This document shows, piece after piece, positions 37,317-46,250 of a stretch of DNA of 64,000 bases; the first letter of the stretch is position 1; each line of letters begins with the position of its first letter. This DNA comes from Anoxynatronum buryatiense (GTDB taxonomy: Bacteria > Bacillota > Clostridia > Peptostreptococcales > Tindalliaceae): assembly GCF_900182905.1 (NCBI RefSeq), contig NZ_FXUF01000007.1:1-64000 (forward strand), in the 5' to 3' direction. The notes below the pieces were generated by a model. The model was not told the DNA's origin. It did not search any database and saw only the letters and a list, made by a program, of their open reading frames with translations. The translations under genes and the position numbers were made by a program.

Positions 37317-38651
37317 TCATTGTTGGGAGTTGCTGTTCAGCCAGGTTTTTTTCAGATAAGGCGGCAGGTTGATCTCCCAGGGTTTCTGGCTTGTCTCGCT
37401 GGTCTTTACCGTGTCCGTTTCAATAAAACAGGGCCGCCAGTGAGTGGGTACTTCTCCTTCAAAGGTTTCACTGAAAACAGTTTCACCTTCATTCAGACAC
37501 CTGTTGCGAAAGTCCTGGTCAAGCATGGCTTTTGTCATTAGCTGCTTCATGTTTTCCTGGGTCTGGCGTTGCCAGTGGCGGTAGGCTGCCGTGCCTTTCG
37601 CCATCTCCTGATTTCTTTCCGCTGCCTCCCGGGCGAGGCGTTTCTTTTGAAGCTGCTTTTTAATGGAAACTGCCAGGGTCTGCAGGTAGACCTTTGCTGT
37701 GAGGGGTTGGCCCTCCTGCTGTGTCAGTTTAAAGTGGGATATTCTGTTGATCAGGGCGCAATAACCTGCTTCCTTGCCCATGAACTGCCCCCGGGTTCCT
37801 TTCCATGACAGCAGGATCTCCTTCTTTTCTTGTGTGCACAGGCCTGCTTTGATGAGCTCTTCCAGAAAGGCATGGAGATTTTCGGGGGAAGTCACACCAA
37901 AATTAATGCCCAGTTTTGGGTGTACGCCTTCTTCTGCCACATCCACATCCAGGATGAATCTGCCGTCGCTATGGTGCTTGGTGAGGTTGTTGAGGGAGGC
38001 CACATCCGGCGGAGTTCCTTTCCATTGCAGGCCTTCTGTCCAGGTCATTGCCTGTTCCCAGCTCATTTCTGCGGTGAACAGCCGCAGGCGGTCCTGGTGA
38101 CGGGCCAACATGGTGCCCATCTGAAAAACCGTCACTTCTTCCGGCAGGGAAGAAAGGGTGTGCAGTAATGTGTTTTCCATTTTTCCAACAGCCGGGTTAT
38201 CCAGCAGCATTGACAGGCTGGGGCGCAGCAGTGGCTGGTGCATGCCTCTTCGGGGGTGAACACCGCTGCCGTCGTAAAAGAAGCAGGGCGGGGGAAGAGG
38301 CTGTTCGTAGGCGGTCTGGTCCATTTCAATCCACACTTCCGCCACCTCTGCCGGCCACCCACGGCAAAAGCTTATGAGTCGCTGCCAGCTGTCAGCTTCT
38401 GCCATTTTGTCGAAGGCGGGGCTTGAAAATGCCTGAATCATTGCAGGTGCCTCTTCTGCCAACACGCGAAAAGAAATGTCTGCTCTGCCGGCCTGGTCAT
38501 TTAAATTGGTTTCTGCGATGACTTCGCTGGTCTGAAAACCGGCAAAGGATTCGCTTAATCGTTGTATGTGTCTGGCCGTATCTGTGGAGAACAGATTCTC
38601 CGGTGCCTGTGATACAGTTATTTTCAGTAAATCCCCCACGTCTACGGGCAT
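37317..38651 (-). CDS. Unassigned island protein with NHLP-leader-like C-terminus
   Basis: 444 residues from the ATG at 38651 (AAAGGAG seven bases upstream). I do not recognise the first ~340 residues. They contain 'AEVWIEMDQTAYEQPLPPPC', 'GRFILDVDVAEEGVHPKLGI' and 'KVYLQTLAVSIKKQLQKK'. Residues about 370-420 ('NMKQLMTKAMLDQDFRNRCL', then 'VPTHWRPCFIE') resemble the NHLP leader, the piece related to nitrile hydratase alpha subunit. It has no GG end there, so it is not a simple precursor. It may recognise leaders or be a new modifying enzyme. It lies between precursors n and m. Confidence 0.6.
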   Translation of the reverse strand: MPVDVGDLLKITVSQAPENLFSTDTARHIQRLSESFAGFQTSEVIAETNLNDQAGRADISFRVLAEEAPAMIQAFSSPAFDKMAEADSWQRLISFCRGWPAEVAEVWIEMDQTAYEQPLPPPCFFYDGSGVHPRRGMHQPLLRPSLSMLLDNPAVGKMENTLLHTLSSLPEEVTVFQMGTMLARHQDRLRLFTAEMSWEQAMTWTEGLQWKGTPPDVASLNNLTKHHSDGRFILDVDVAEEGVHPKLGINFGVTSPENLHAFLEELIKAGLCTQEKKEILLSWKGTRGQFMGKEAGYCALINRISHFKLTQQEGQPLTAKVYLQTLAVSIKKQLQKKRLAREAAERNQEMAKGTAAYRHWQRQTQENMKQLMTKAMLDQDFRNRCLNEGETVFSETFEGEVPTHWRPCFIETDTVKTSETSQKPWEINLPPYLKKTWLNSNSQQ

Positions 38652-38755
38652 TGAAATGCTCCTTTCCTGACAACTCTCCATCGCTCGATTCAACTCGTAT
38701 GCGACACTATTAGTGACACTACCTACGTTCCCTGGAAGTTACCCGCTATAAAGAG

Positions 38756-39031
38756 TTAACATAAGCGGCTAACATCTGTAAAATTCCCCACAAACTGCTT
38801 GCTGGAAGGAACCTGCATTCTCGAACCTCCGGCTACTTGCTCTAAATCAGCTTCATCCAGCTCGCCGATAGCTTCTCCTTTAAAGGTTTCTTCCAATATC
38901 TGCGTTTCCTCTGGGGTCAGGGTGATACCCAAAGAATCTATCATGGCGATGAGCGCTTCTTTAGACTTGCATTGTTCCAGCTGCTGTATTTGTTCTTTTG
39001 TAGCGGTTTGTAAAAAGATTTTCACTGACAT
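38756..39031 (-). CDS. Nif11-like RiPP precursor n (divergent)
   Basis: 91 residues from the ATG at 39031 behind AAGGAGG. The leader 'MSVKIFLQTATKEQIQQLEQ' ends 'ELDEADLEQVAGG'. The 22-residue core begins SRMQVPSSKQFVGN and ends FTDVSRLC. It has a C-terminal Cys in place of Trp, with four Ser and one Thr upstream, so it is the clearest candidate for a true lanthionine ring. Confidence 0.85.
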   Translation of the reverse strand: MSVKIFLQTATKEQIQQLEQCKSKEALIAMIDSLGITLTPEETQILEETFKGEAIGELDEADLEQVAGGSRMQVPSSKQFVGNFTDVSRLC

Positions 39032-39124
39032 GACTTCTTCCTCCTTTTTTCTGCTTCGAAGCCTTCTTGCCCTCCGTCCCCACGTTACCATCCAGCTCAC
39101 CTATCCAAACACGGTTTTTTTGCT

Positions 39125-39487
39125 CTACGCTTGCTTTTTGTCCGCGCCTCCAGGTTTATCTGAAAACAAACCCAGTGATGCACTGGGAACTAGAGTCATA
39201 ATTGCACCTACAAGAAGACTTACTAAAATAGCAATTAAAGATCCTCCTGCCACGTCTTCCATTTCTTCTTCTGATAGTTCCCTCTCTGGATCTAAGCCTT
39301 TTTCGGCGTACTTTAATGCCTTCGCCACTGTGTTCTTAAGTTCAGCGGCTTCCTGTAGCGTTAAATCTACACCATTATCTTGCATTAAACTTTGTACTGC
39401 TTCGGGTGTTTCTTGTTCCACTAACTGTTTAAATAAACTCTCGTCAGCCGATAGTTTTTGTTTTAATAACTCAATTTTTTCGTTCAT
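39125..39487 (-). CDS. Nif11-type RiPP precursor o (no C-terminal Trp)
   Basis: 120 residues, ATG behind AAAGGTGGAG. The leader 'MNEKIELLKQKLSADESLFK' ends 'ELSEEEMEDVAGG'. The 38-residue core begins SLIAILVSLLVGAIMTL and ends GGADKKQA: hydrophobic first half, polar tail, no Cys and no Trp. It is the first precursor after the transporter genes. Confidence 0.85.
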   Translation of the reverse strand: MNEKIELLKQKLSADESLFKQLVEQETPEAVQSLMQDNGVDLTLQEAAELKNTVAKALKYAEKGLDPERELSEEEMEDVAGGSLIAILVSLLVGAIMTLVPSASLGLFSDKPGGADKKQA

Positions 39488-39638
39488 GATGACTCCACCT
39501 TTCGATTTTATCCGAGGAGAATCTCCCGATGATAACTTACCTATCTAAACTTGCCTATCCAAACCCTGCACCTCTTAAGGTAATCAACATCGAAAGGGTG
39601 TGACATCCCCCCTCTATAATCATCCCCTGCTTCTTTTC

Positions 39639-42560
39639 TTAAGCCAACTGACGTTTGGCCAATTGAGCAAAAATACCGTTCATGTTCATCAGTTCTTCAT
39701 AGGTGCCCTGCTCTGCAATTTCTCCCTGGTCCATGACGATGATTCGTTGACAATTGATGATAGTACTGAGTCGGTGGGCAATGACAACGCGGGTGGCACT
39801 CAGTTGATCCAGACTTTCGCTGACAATTTTCTGGGTTCGGTTGTCAAGGGCGCTGGTGGCTTCGTCAAAGTAAATGATCCGCGGCCGGCTGACGATGGCC
39901 CGGGCGATGAGCAGCCGTTGACGCTGGCCGCCGGAAAGGGTGCTGGACCCTTCACTGATGACTGTGTGCATGCCCATGGGCATGGCTTTAATGTCTTCTT
40001 CCATGCCGGCCCGCCGGGCGGCGTCCCAGGCATCTTCCATGGTCAGGTTGGCCTTGGATCCCACAATATTGGAAAAAATGTCTCCTGACATGAGTTGTCC
40101 GTTCTGCAGTACCACACCCAGCTGCCTGCGCACAGATCTGATGTCCACTTTTGTCAGATCTTTCCCATTGTAGTAGATCTGCCCGGTCTCCGGTTTTTCG
40201 AAGCCCAGAAGCACCCGAAACAAGGTGGATTTGCCGCTGCCGGAGGAGCCTACCAGGGCCACGTACTCCCCTTCTTGAATCTTGAAAGAAATATCTTTCA
40301 GTACCAGCGGTGCCCCTTCTTTATACCGGAAAGACACCCGGCTCACTTCGATTTCACCTGTGAGCATCCCCACGTCGCCCTTGGCTTCATCATATTCCGG
40401 CATGGCCTCCAAAATGGGGGTGGTCATTTTATACATGGGAATAATGGCATTGATGGTGATAAAGGTTTCTGACATTCTGGTCATGTAGCCGATCAGGCTG
40501 CCCAGGGCTGAGTTGAAGGCGATGAATTTCCCCGGATCCAGGTATGATTTGGTGGATTTAATCACCAAGTAAAAAATAAACATGGAGATCATCACAGGGA
40601 AGATGGCGTTGAAGGTTTTCATCACGTTGGCTACTGTTTCGTTTTTCAGGGCTACTTTCCGCTGTTGGCTGAAGGCTTTTGCCCACTGGTGGAACGCCCG
40701 GTTTTCTGCACCTGCCACCCGAAATTTGGCCACACCGTTGAAAAGCTGCAGCACCAACCCCTGAATCTCTTTGGAGAAGTCGATGAGTTTTTTCTCGTAG
40801 CGCACCTGAAACCAGCCCAGGGCCAGTGTCACCAGTATACTGATGACCACGGGAATAGTGGCAAAAAGGGCCAGTCGTTTATTGTAATAGAAGAGAAGCC
40901 CAAAAGTGAAAATGGAAAACAGGCTGGTGAGGATGGTGTTCACTGCTGCTCCAGAAACTATTTTTCGAATTTGGGTGATTCCCATGGCCCTCATGGCCAG
41001 TTCACCCGAGGTGTACTCCTTGAAGAAAGGCACCGGAAGCGCCAGCAGCCGATCCCACACTGCTGCCTGGATCGAACCGTCCATCTTGCCTTCCAGCCGG
41101 GTCATGGCGAAGGAACGGGTCAGTTCAAACAAGGTGTTGGCCAATGCCACGGCTCCCAGGAGGAATCCAATTTGAAGCAATTGGGTGCGTTCTCCTTCAG
41201 GAATCACACTGTCAAAAACAACCCCAGTTGCCACAGGAGTAAGCATGCCCAAGATACCGCCTGCAATTCCCATGAGTAAGACGAGCACCAGATCCCGGCG
41301 CCAGCTGCTGGTAAGGCCGAACTGAATCAGGTCTTTGGCCTTCAGTGCCTTGTTGGGGAAGGGACGGTAGAAATAATGGGCAAAGCCTTCCAGTTCTTCT
41401 GCCAGCCCACTGCTCACCACGCTGCTTTCCTGGGTTGCCGGGTCATACATCCAGTAACGGGAAGGGTTTTCAGGGATCAGGGCCACCGGCTTCTTGTCTT
41501 TTCCCCAGTAAGCCAAGAGGGGCCCATGGTCTTCGCGGTGCCAGCCTTCCCTCAAAATCACCTGACGGACATTGAATCGGGCCGCTTTGGCAATTTCTCC
41601 CAGAGGGTCTTTGGAATCAGGGGTTAATAATTTGTCAATAGAGGCTGGAATGGGGATGTGCTGTTTTTTCCCCACCATCTGGCAGGCGGCCAAAAATGGG
41701 TCTATCACTGCTTCTTCGATGAGTATGTCATCCACTTTTTCTGTTACCTGGACCAACTGCAGCAGGGAATTTTTCACAAACCACCGGTTGAATTTCTGTT
41801 TTTCCGCCTGTTGCCGGTGTTGGTTCACTACGCTTTTTTTCTCCTGGTACCCTAGGTATGCCTTGAAAGCCAGATGCATCCAGCTTAGGGCTTCATCCAG
41901 CCACCCTTCTTCCACCATGGCGGGAGTGACGGCCAGGGTGATGCTGGTATTTTCAGTGGCGGTGAGCCATCCCATGGGTGACAGAGGTGCCCACTGCCCT
42001 TGCGTCAGGATCACACCTTCTTCCCAGTCATAAAGGCTCAGTCTGCCGGTATCCACCCGCACCCATAAAAAGCGGTTGGGTGTTCTGATGCGCTCCTGCT
42101 GCTGTACGGTCACCGGGCTGTTATCCAGAGATACCAAATGAAACTGGCTGTGAACTGTTTCCGGCAGCATATGGCGCTGCAGTCGTTCCAACCATTTGAC
42201 CAGCAGTTTTTCCAGTTCTTTTCCCAATTGTCCCTGATTTTTGAGTGCTTCCACAAACCGGCTTCGCTCCATGACCAATACCGAAGTGCCATGCCGGCCG
42301 TTCATAAGTATGCCCCGTTGGTTCTCCTGGTAGGGCAAAAGGGGAAACAACAACTCCCCCTCCGTTATTTCAAGCAGAAACTGGCGTCGTCCTGCCGGTC
42401 GAAACCCCTCGATTTTAACGGAAAACAAATCGACTTTTCCGCTGATCACCAGGTATACCTTGTCTCGCTCCTGAAACAGCAGGGGTTTGTTCCCCACCAG
42501 TTCCAGAGGGGTGCCCAGGGATTTGATTCGTTCGTACATCTTTTCTGTGTTTAGATCCAT
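39639..42560 (-). CDS. NHLM system ABC transporter, ATP-binding/permease (no peptidase domain)
   Basis: 973 residues. The first ~400 are a long cytoplasmic region typical of the second NHLM ABC protein. Then comes a six-helix permease domain (about 430-690) and an ATPase domain with Walker A 'VGSSGSGKST', signature 'LSGGQRQR' and Walker B 'IIYFDEATSALD'. It pairs with the peptidase-ABC protein 15 bp upstream to export modified peptides. AAAGGGG precedes the ATG. Confidence 0.93.
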   Translation of the reverse strand: MDLNTEKMYERIKSLGTPLELVGNKPLLFQERDKVYLVISGKVDLFSVKIEGFRPAGRRQFLLEITEGELLFPLLPYQENQRGILMNGRHGTSVLVMERSRFVEALKNQGQLGKELEKLLVKWLERLQRHMLPETVHSQFHLVSLDNSPVTVQQQERIRTPNRFLWVRVDTGRLSLYDWEEGVILTQGQWAPLSPMGWLTATENTSITLAVTPAMVEEGWLDEALSWMHLAFKAYLGYQEKKSVVNQHRQQAEKQKFNRWFVKNSLLQLVQVTEKVDDILIEEAVIDPFLAACQMVGKKQHIPIPASIDKLLTPDSKDPLGEIAKAARFNVRQVILREGWHREDHGPLLAYWGKDKKPVALIPENPSRYWMYDPATQESSVVSSGLAEELEGFAHYFYRPFPNKALKAKDLIQFGLTSSWRRDLVLVLLMGIAGGILGMLTPVATGVVFDSVIPEGERTQLLQIGFLLGAVALANTLFELTRSFAMTRLEGKMDGSIQAAVWDRLLALPVPFFKEYTSGELAMRAMGITQIRKIVSGAAVNTILTSLFSIFTFGLLFYYNKRLALFATIPVVISILVTLALGWFQVRYEKKLIDFSKEIQGLVLQLFNGVAKFRVAGAENRAFHQWAKAFSQQRKVALKNETVANVMKTFNAIFPVMISMFIFYLVIKSTKSYLDPGKFIAFNSALGSLIGYMTRMSETFITINAIIPMYKMTTPILEAMPEYDEAKGDVGMLTGEIEVSRVSFRYKEGAPLVLKDISFKIQEGEYVALVGSSGSGKSTLFRVLLGFEKPETGQIYYNGKDLTKVDIRSVRRQLGVVLQNGQLMSGDIFSNIVGSKANLTMEDAWDAARRAGMEEDIKAMPMGMHTVISEGSSTLSGGQRQRLLIARAIVSRPRIIYFDEATSALDNRTQKIVSESLDQLSATRVVIAHRLSTIINCQRIIVMDQGEIAEQGTYEELMNMNGIFAQLAKRQLA

Positions 42561-42575
42561 GTAGTCACCCCTTTC

Positions 42576-44798
42576 TTAACCCATGTTAATGAGTTTGGCA
42601 TAATGGCCATCTGTTTTGCACAAGTCTTCATGGGAGCCACGTTCCACAATTTTACCCTGTTCCATGACGATGATTTCGTCACAGTCCCGAATGGTGCTGA
42701 GGCGGTGGGCCACGATGATGCAGGCACAGCCCCGACGGCGGAGGTGTTCATCCAGTTGTTTTTCTGTCAGAGGGTCCAGTGCACTGGTGGCTTCATCCAG
42801 CACCAGCACACTGGGGTTGTTCACCAGTGCCCGGGAGATTTCCAGCCGTTGTCGCTGGCCGCCGCTGAAGTTGGTGCCCCCTTCATCCAGCCCGGCCATG
42901 TAGCCATTGGGACGTTCTGACACATCCCGGTGTATGCAGGCATCTTTGGCTGCCTGTACCACGTCAAGTTCTGAGGTGGTGGGATCCCAGAGCGTAATGT
43001 TGTCGTGAATGGTGCCCTTGAACATACTAATGTCCTGGTCCACCACGGCGATGGAACTGGTCAGCACCTGCCGGGGAAGTTCGGTTCGTTCACGGCCATC
43101 AAAAAGGATTCTTCCTGACCAGGGCTGGTACAGCCCTGACACCAGCTTGGCCACGGTGGACTTTCCGCTGCCGGAACTGCCCACCAGTGCCACCCGCTCG
43201 CCGGGTCTCAGGTGTAAGCTGAAGTTTTCGATGAGGGGTGGTTCCAGGGGGCTGTATCCAAAGGAAACATCTTCCAGGGTCACCCAGCCCTCCAGTTTAT
43301 GATCCAAAAGGACTGGTTCCCCCTGTTCGGTGGCGGGCGCTTCGCCGCTGCCACCCATGGCTGAGGGCATTTCGTCAGAAGTCTCCGGTAACTGTGTTAA
43401 GCCATCCACCGGGTATTTCAGCACGTCGTCCAGCCGGGTCATATCCCCCTTTAAGGTCTGTAACACGCCCCCCATCTGTACCAGGCTGTTCACCGGGTCC
43501 ATAAAGTTGGCCATCAGGCTCTGAAACGCCACCAGCATCCCCACGGTCATGTGGCCGTCCAGAATTCGGAAGCCGCCCACAATCAAGACCAGGGTGTTGG
43601 TCAGGGCAGTGAGGAGCCCGGGAACCCCTGAGAGAAGCTGGTTGGAAACTCCCATTTTTTGCTCTGCATTCAGGGTTTTGGCCTGGTACCCTGCCCATTT
43701 TGCGAAGAAATCGCCTTCTGATCCGGTGGCTTTCAGGGTTTCAATCATTTGCAGGCCTGACATGGCGGTGCCCTGCATTTTGCCGTAATCCTGCAGCAGC
43801 TTGGCGTTCATGTCTTCCCGTTTGGTGGACACCATCCGCAGGTACAGCACACTGATGACGGCCACCACCACCCCAAGAAGGGTTAAGACGATGTCGTACT
43901 GAATCATGATGAAGACGTAAAAGATGATCACCATGAAATCCAGAAATGTCTTGGCCATCTGGCCGGACAGCATTTTAGCCACCTGGTCGTTGCTTTGCAT
44001 GCGCATGCTCAGATCACCCACAGAACGCTGCTGGAAAAACTCCACCGGCAGCCGCAATACATGCCATATAAACTGCCCGGAACTGCTGAGGGCCACTTTG
44101 GTCTCCAGCCGCAGCAGATAGTATTCCTGCACCCAGGTGAGAAGGGCCCGCAGCACCGCTGTGATCCCCATGCCCCATAACAGGGCTTTCAGCCAGTTCT
44201 CCCGGCCTCCCAAGAGCACTTCGTCCACAAAGGTTTTGGTGAACACCGGGATGACAATGCCGGGAATCACCAGCAGCAACCCAATGATGATGCTGTAGGT
44301 CAAGGCAGTTTCTGAACCTTTGACCCGCTTTAACAGGGCTTTGATGATGCTGGGCTGACTGCCGCCTTTTTTAAAGTCGGGACCGGGCTCAAAGGTGATC
44401 ACCACTCCGGTGAAGGCCTGGTCCAGCTCTTCTTCAGTCACTGTTCGGGGCCCCATTCCCGGATCGTTCAGGTATACTTTTCCATTTTTAAAGCCTTCCA
44501 GAACCAGAAAATGGTTGAAATTCCAGTGAATAATGGCAGGGCCGGTGAGCTTCTTCAATGAAGCAGGCTCCCAGCGGTATCCTTTGGATACCAGGCCGTA
44601 ACGCCGGGCGGCCCGCAGCATATTGCTGGCCTTGCTGCCGTCCCGGGAGACGCCGCACTGTATCCGCAGTTCTTCCAGGGGAACAAATAGTTTGTAATAG
44701 GCCAAAATCATGGCCAGGGAGGCGGCACCGCATTCCACAGCTTCCATCTGGAGCACTGTGGGTACTTTATGCCGGGATCCGGTTGGTTGTGCTGACAT
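42576..44798 (-). CDS. NHLM peptidase-containing ABC transporter (PCAT)
   Basis: 740 residues behind AAGGAGG. The N-terminal C39 peptidase has catalytic Cys in 'QMEAVECGAASLAMIL', His in 'NHFLVLEGF' and Asp in 'YLNDPG'. This domain family cuts after Gly-Gly, matching the GG at the end of every precursor leader here. A permease domain (about 160-450) and an ATPase with 'VGSSGSGKST', 'FSGGQRQR' and 'VLVLDEATSALD' follow. Confidence 0.95.
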   Translation of the reverse strand: MSAQPTGSRHKVPTVLQMEAVECGAASLAMILAYYKLFVPLEELRIQCGVSRDGSKASNMLRAARRYGLVSKGYRWEPASLKKLTGPAIIHWNFNHFLVLEGFKNGKVYLNDPGMGPRTVTEEELDQAFTGVVITFEPGPDFKKGGSQPSIIKALLKRVKGSETALTYSIIIGLLLVIPGIVIPVFTKTFVDEVLLGGRENWLKALLWGMGITAVLRALLTWVQEYYLLRLETKVALSSSGQFIWHVLRLPVEFFQQRSVGDLSMRMQSNDQVAKMLSGQMAKTFLDFMVIIFYVFIMIQYDIVLTLLGVVVAVISVLYLRMVSTKREDMNAKLLQDYGKMQGTAMSGLQMIETLKATGSEGDFFAKWAGYQAKTLNAEQKMGVSNQLLSGVPGLLTALTNTLVLIVGGFRILDGHMTVGMLVAFQSLMANFMDPVNSLVQMGGVLQTLKGDMTRLDDVLKYPVDGLTQLPETSDEMPSAMGGSGEAPATEQGEPVLLDHKLEGWVTLEDVSFGYSPLEPPLIENFSLHLRPGERVALVGSSGSGKSTVAKLVSGLYQPWSGRILFDGRERTELPRQVLTSSIAVVDQDISMFKGTIHDNITLWDPTTSELDVVQAAKDACIHRDVSERPNGYMAGLDEGGTNFSGGQRQRLEISRALVNNPSVLVLDEATSALDPLTEKQLDEHLRRRGCACIIVAHRLSTIRDCDEIIVMEQGKIVERGSHEDLCKTDGHYAKLINMG

Positions 44799-44810
44799 GG
44801 TTTCGCCTCC

Positions 44811-46238
44811 TTAGTCGAAAGGCAGGTATTTTTTAACCTTGGGAATGATCATTCGAATGGGCTGCTGGGCACTCACTGTGATGGAACCGCTGCCCACTGT
44901 GCCGCTGTCAATGGTCATGGGAGGGCCCATGGGGGTGGACCACTGGTAGCCGCTGGGGGTGTTTGGGTTGGTCACCAACTCGATACGCACTTCGATGGGG
45001 GCTCCCTGGCTTCCCATCTGGCTCACCAGTTCCTGGTTTCCCAGGGTTAACAACATGCCCTGGGCTGTTGCCGGGTATTCAGAAACCGACACCACCCGAC
45101 CCAGCATGTACCCATACTCTTCTTTCTTGGCCACTCCCGGAGAAAACTGGGCTTCCATGCCGGGAATGATTTGCTTGCCCCGGTCTGCCGGCACATACAG
45201 CACCCCCTGCAGATCCTGAACATTGCTGCCTTCCTGAACAATACTGAAGATGGATACGCCCGGCTGTACCAGGCCATCCTGGCTCACCCGCACTTCCAGC
45301 ACCCGGCCACTGACGCCGGCCACGATGTTGGATGAAAACTGCAGTTCCTGCTGCAGGGCTTCAATGCGGCGCTGGGTGTCCACCATTTCTCTGGCGTTGG
45401 AGGAAGCCAGGCGGCTTTTCCGGTCTTCCATATCTTCTTCCAGCAACCGTACCTGAAGCCGGGTCTGGATCAGCTGTGCCTCCTGGGCCCGCAATGATTC
45501 TGCCGATGCCAGTTCCTGGGCAGGGAAGGCTTCCACCACCTGCCGGGCACGTTCCACATTCATTTCAGTCAGCTTAAGCTGGTTCTCAGCTGCTTCATAC
45601 TCTGTCTGGGAAACGGCCCCGGCTTCATAAAGCGCTTTCTTTCTGTCCACTTCTTCCTGCTGCCGTTCTGCCTGCATCTCAGCTTCTTCCAGGGCTATGA
45701 GGGCCCTTTCCAGTTCAAAGCGGTTCAGGCTGGCGTTAGCGGTCTCCCGCTTGTAGGTGGCTTCCATGATCACCACCTGAGCGGCGGCATCTTCCAGCCG
45801 TCGGGTCATTTCATACAGCTCATACAGTTCTTCCTGAAAAGCCGCTTCCTGAAACTGGGGTAGATTTGCTTCCACCCGTTGCAGTTCGGCGATTTTCAGT
45901 TTCAAGTGATTGATTTCTTCCACCAGCTCCTGCTGTTCGATGCGGGCCAGCACATCCCCCTGGCGTACCACATCTCCCTGTCTCACCCGAATGTCTGTCA
46001 CCCGGCCAGAACGGGAATGGGTGACATTGTGAACGCCTCCACTGGTGAGCAGAATCCCCTGGCCATGGGTTTTGGCTGGAATACTGCCAAAAATGCCCCA
46101 CACCAGCGCGGTGGCCACCATGGCTCCAATGGCCAGCAAGGCCAGCCAGGCTCGGGGGGTGGTGACTGTCATAATCTGGTCCAGCTGCTCTGGAGAAGAC
46201 AGCCGATCCAGTGATGTTTTTCGAAATACGTTACTCAT
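44811..46238 (-). CDS. HlyD-type NHLM secretion adaptor
   Basis: 475 residues with one membrane segment (about 31-52), a lipoyl-like half ('SGRVTDIRVRQGDVVRQGDV'), a long coiled coil (about 85-300) and the second lipoyl half. It would link the ABC transporter to the cell exterior. AGGAGGGG precedes the ATG, and only 12 bp separate it from both neighbours. Confidence 0.92.
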   Translation of the reverse strand: MSNVFRKTSLDRLSSPEQLDQIMTVTTPRAWLALLAIGAMVATALVWGIFGSIPAKTHGQGILLTSGGVHNVTHSRSGRVTDIRVRQGDVVRQGDVLARIEQQELVEEINHLKLKIAELQRVEANLPQFQEAAFQEELYELYEMTRRLEDAAAQVVIMEATYKRETANASLNRFELERALIALEEAEMQAERQQEEVDRKKALYEAGAVSQTEYEAAENQLKLTEMNVERARQVVEAFPAQELASAESLRAQEAQLIQTRLQVRLLEEDMEDRKSRLASSNAREMVDTQRRIEALQQELQFSSNIVAGVSGRVLEVRVSQDGLVQPGVSIFSIVQEGSNVQDLQGVLYVPADRGKQIIPGMEAQFSPGVAKKEEYGYMLGRVVSVSEYPATAQGMLLTLGNQELVSQMGSQGAPIEVRIELVTNPNTPSGYQWSTPMGPPMTIDSGTVGSGSITVSAQQPIRMIIPKVKKYLPFD

Positions 46239-46250
46239 GCTTTTCCCCTC

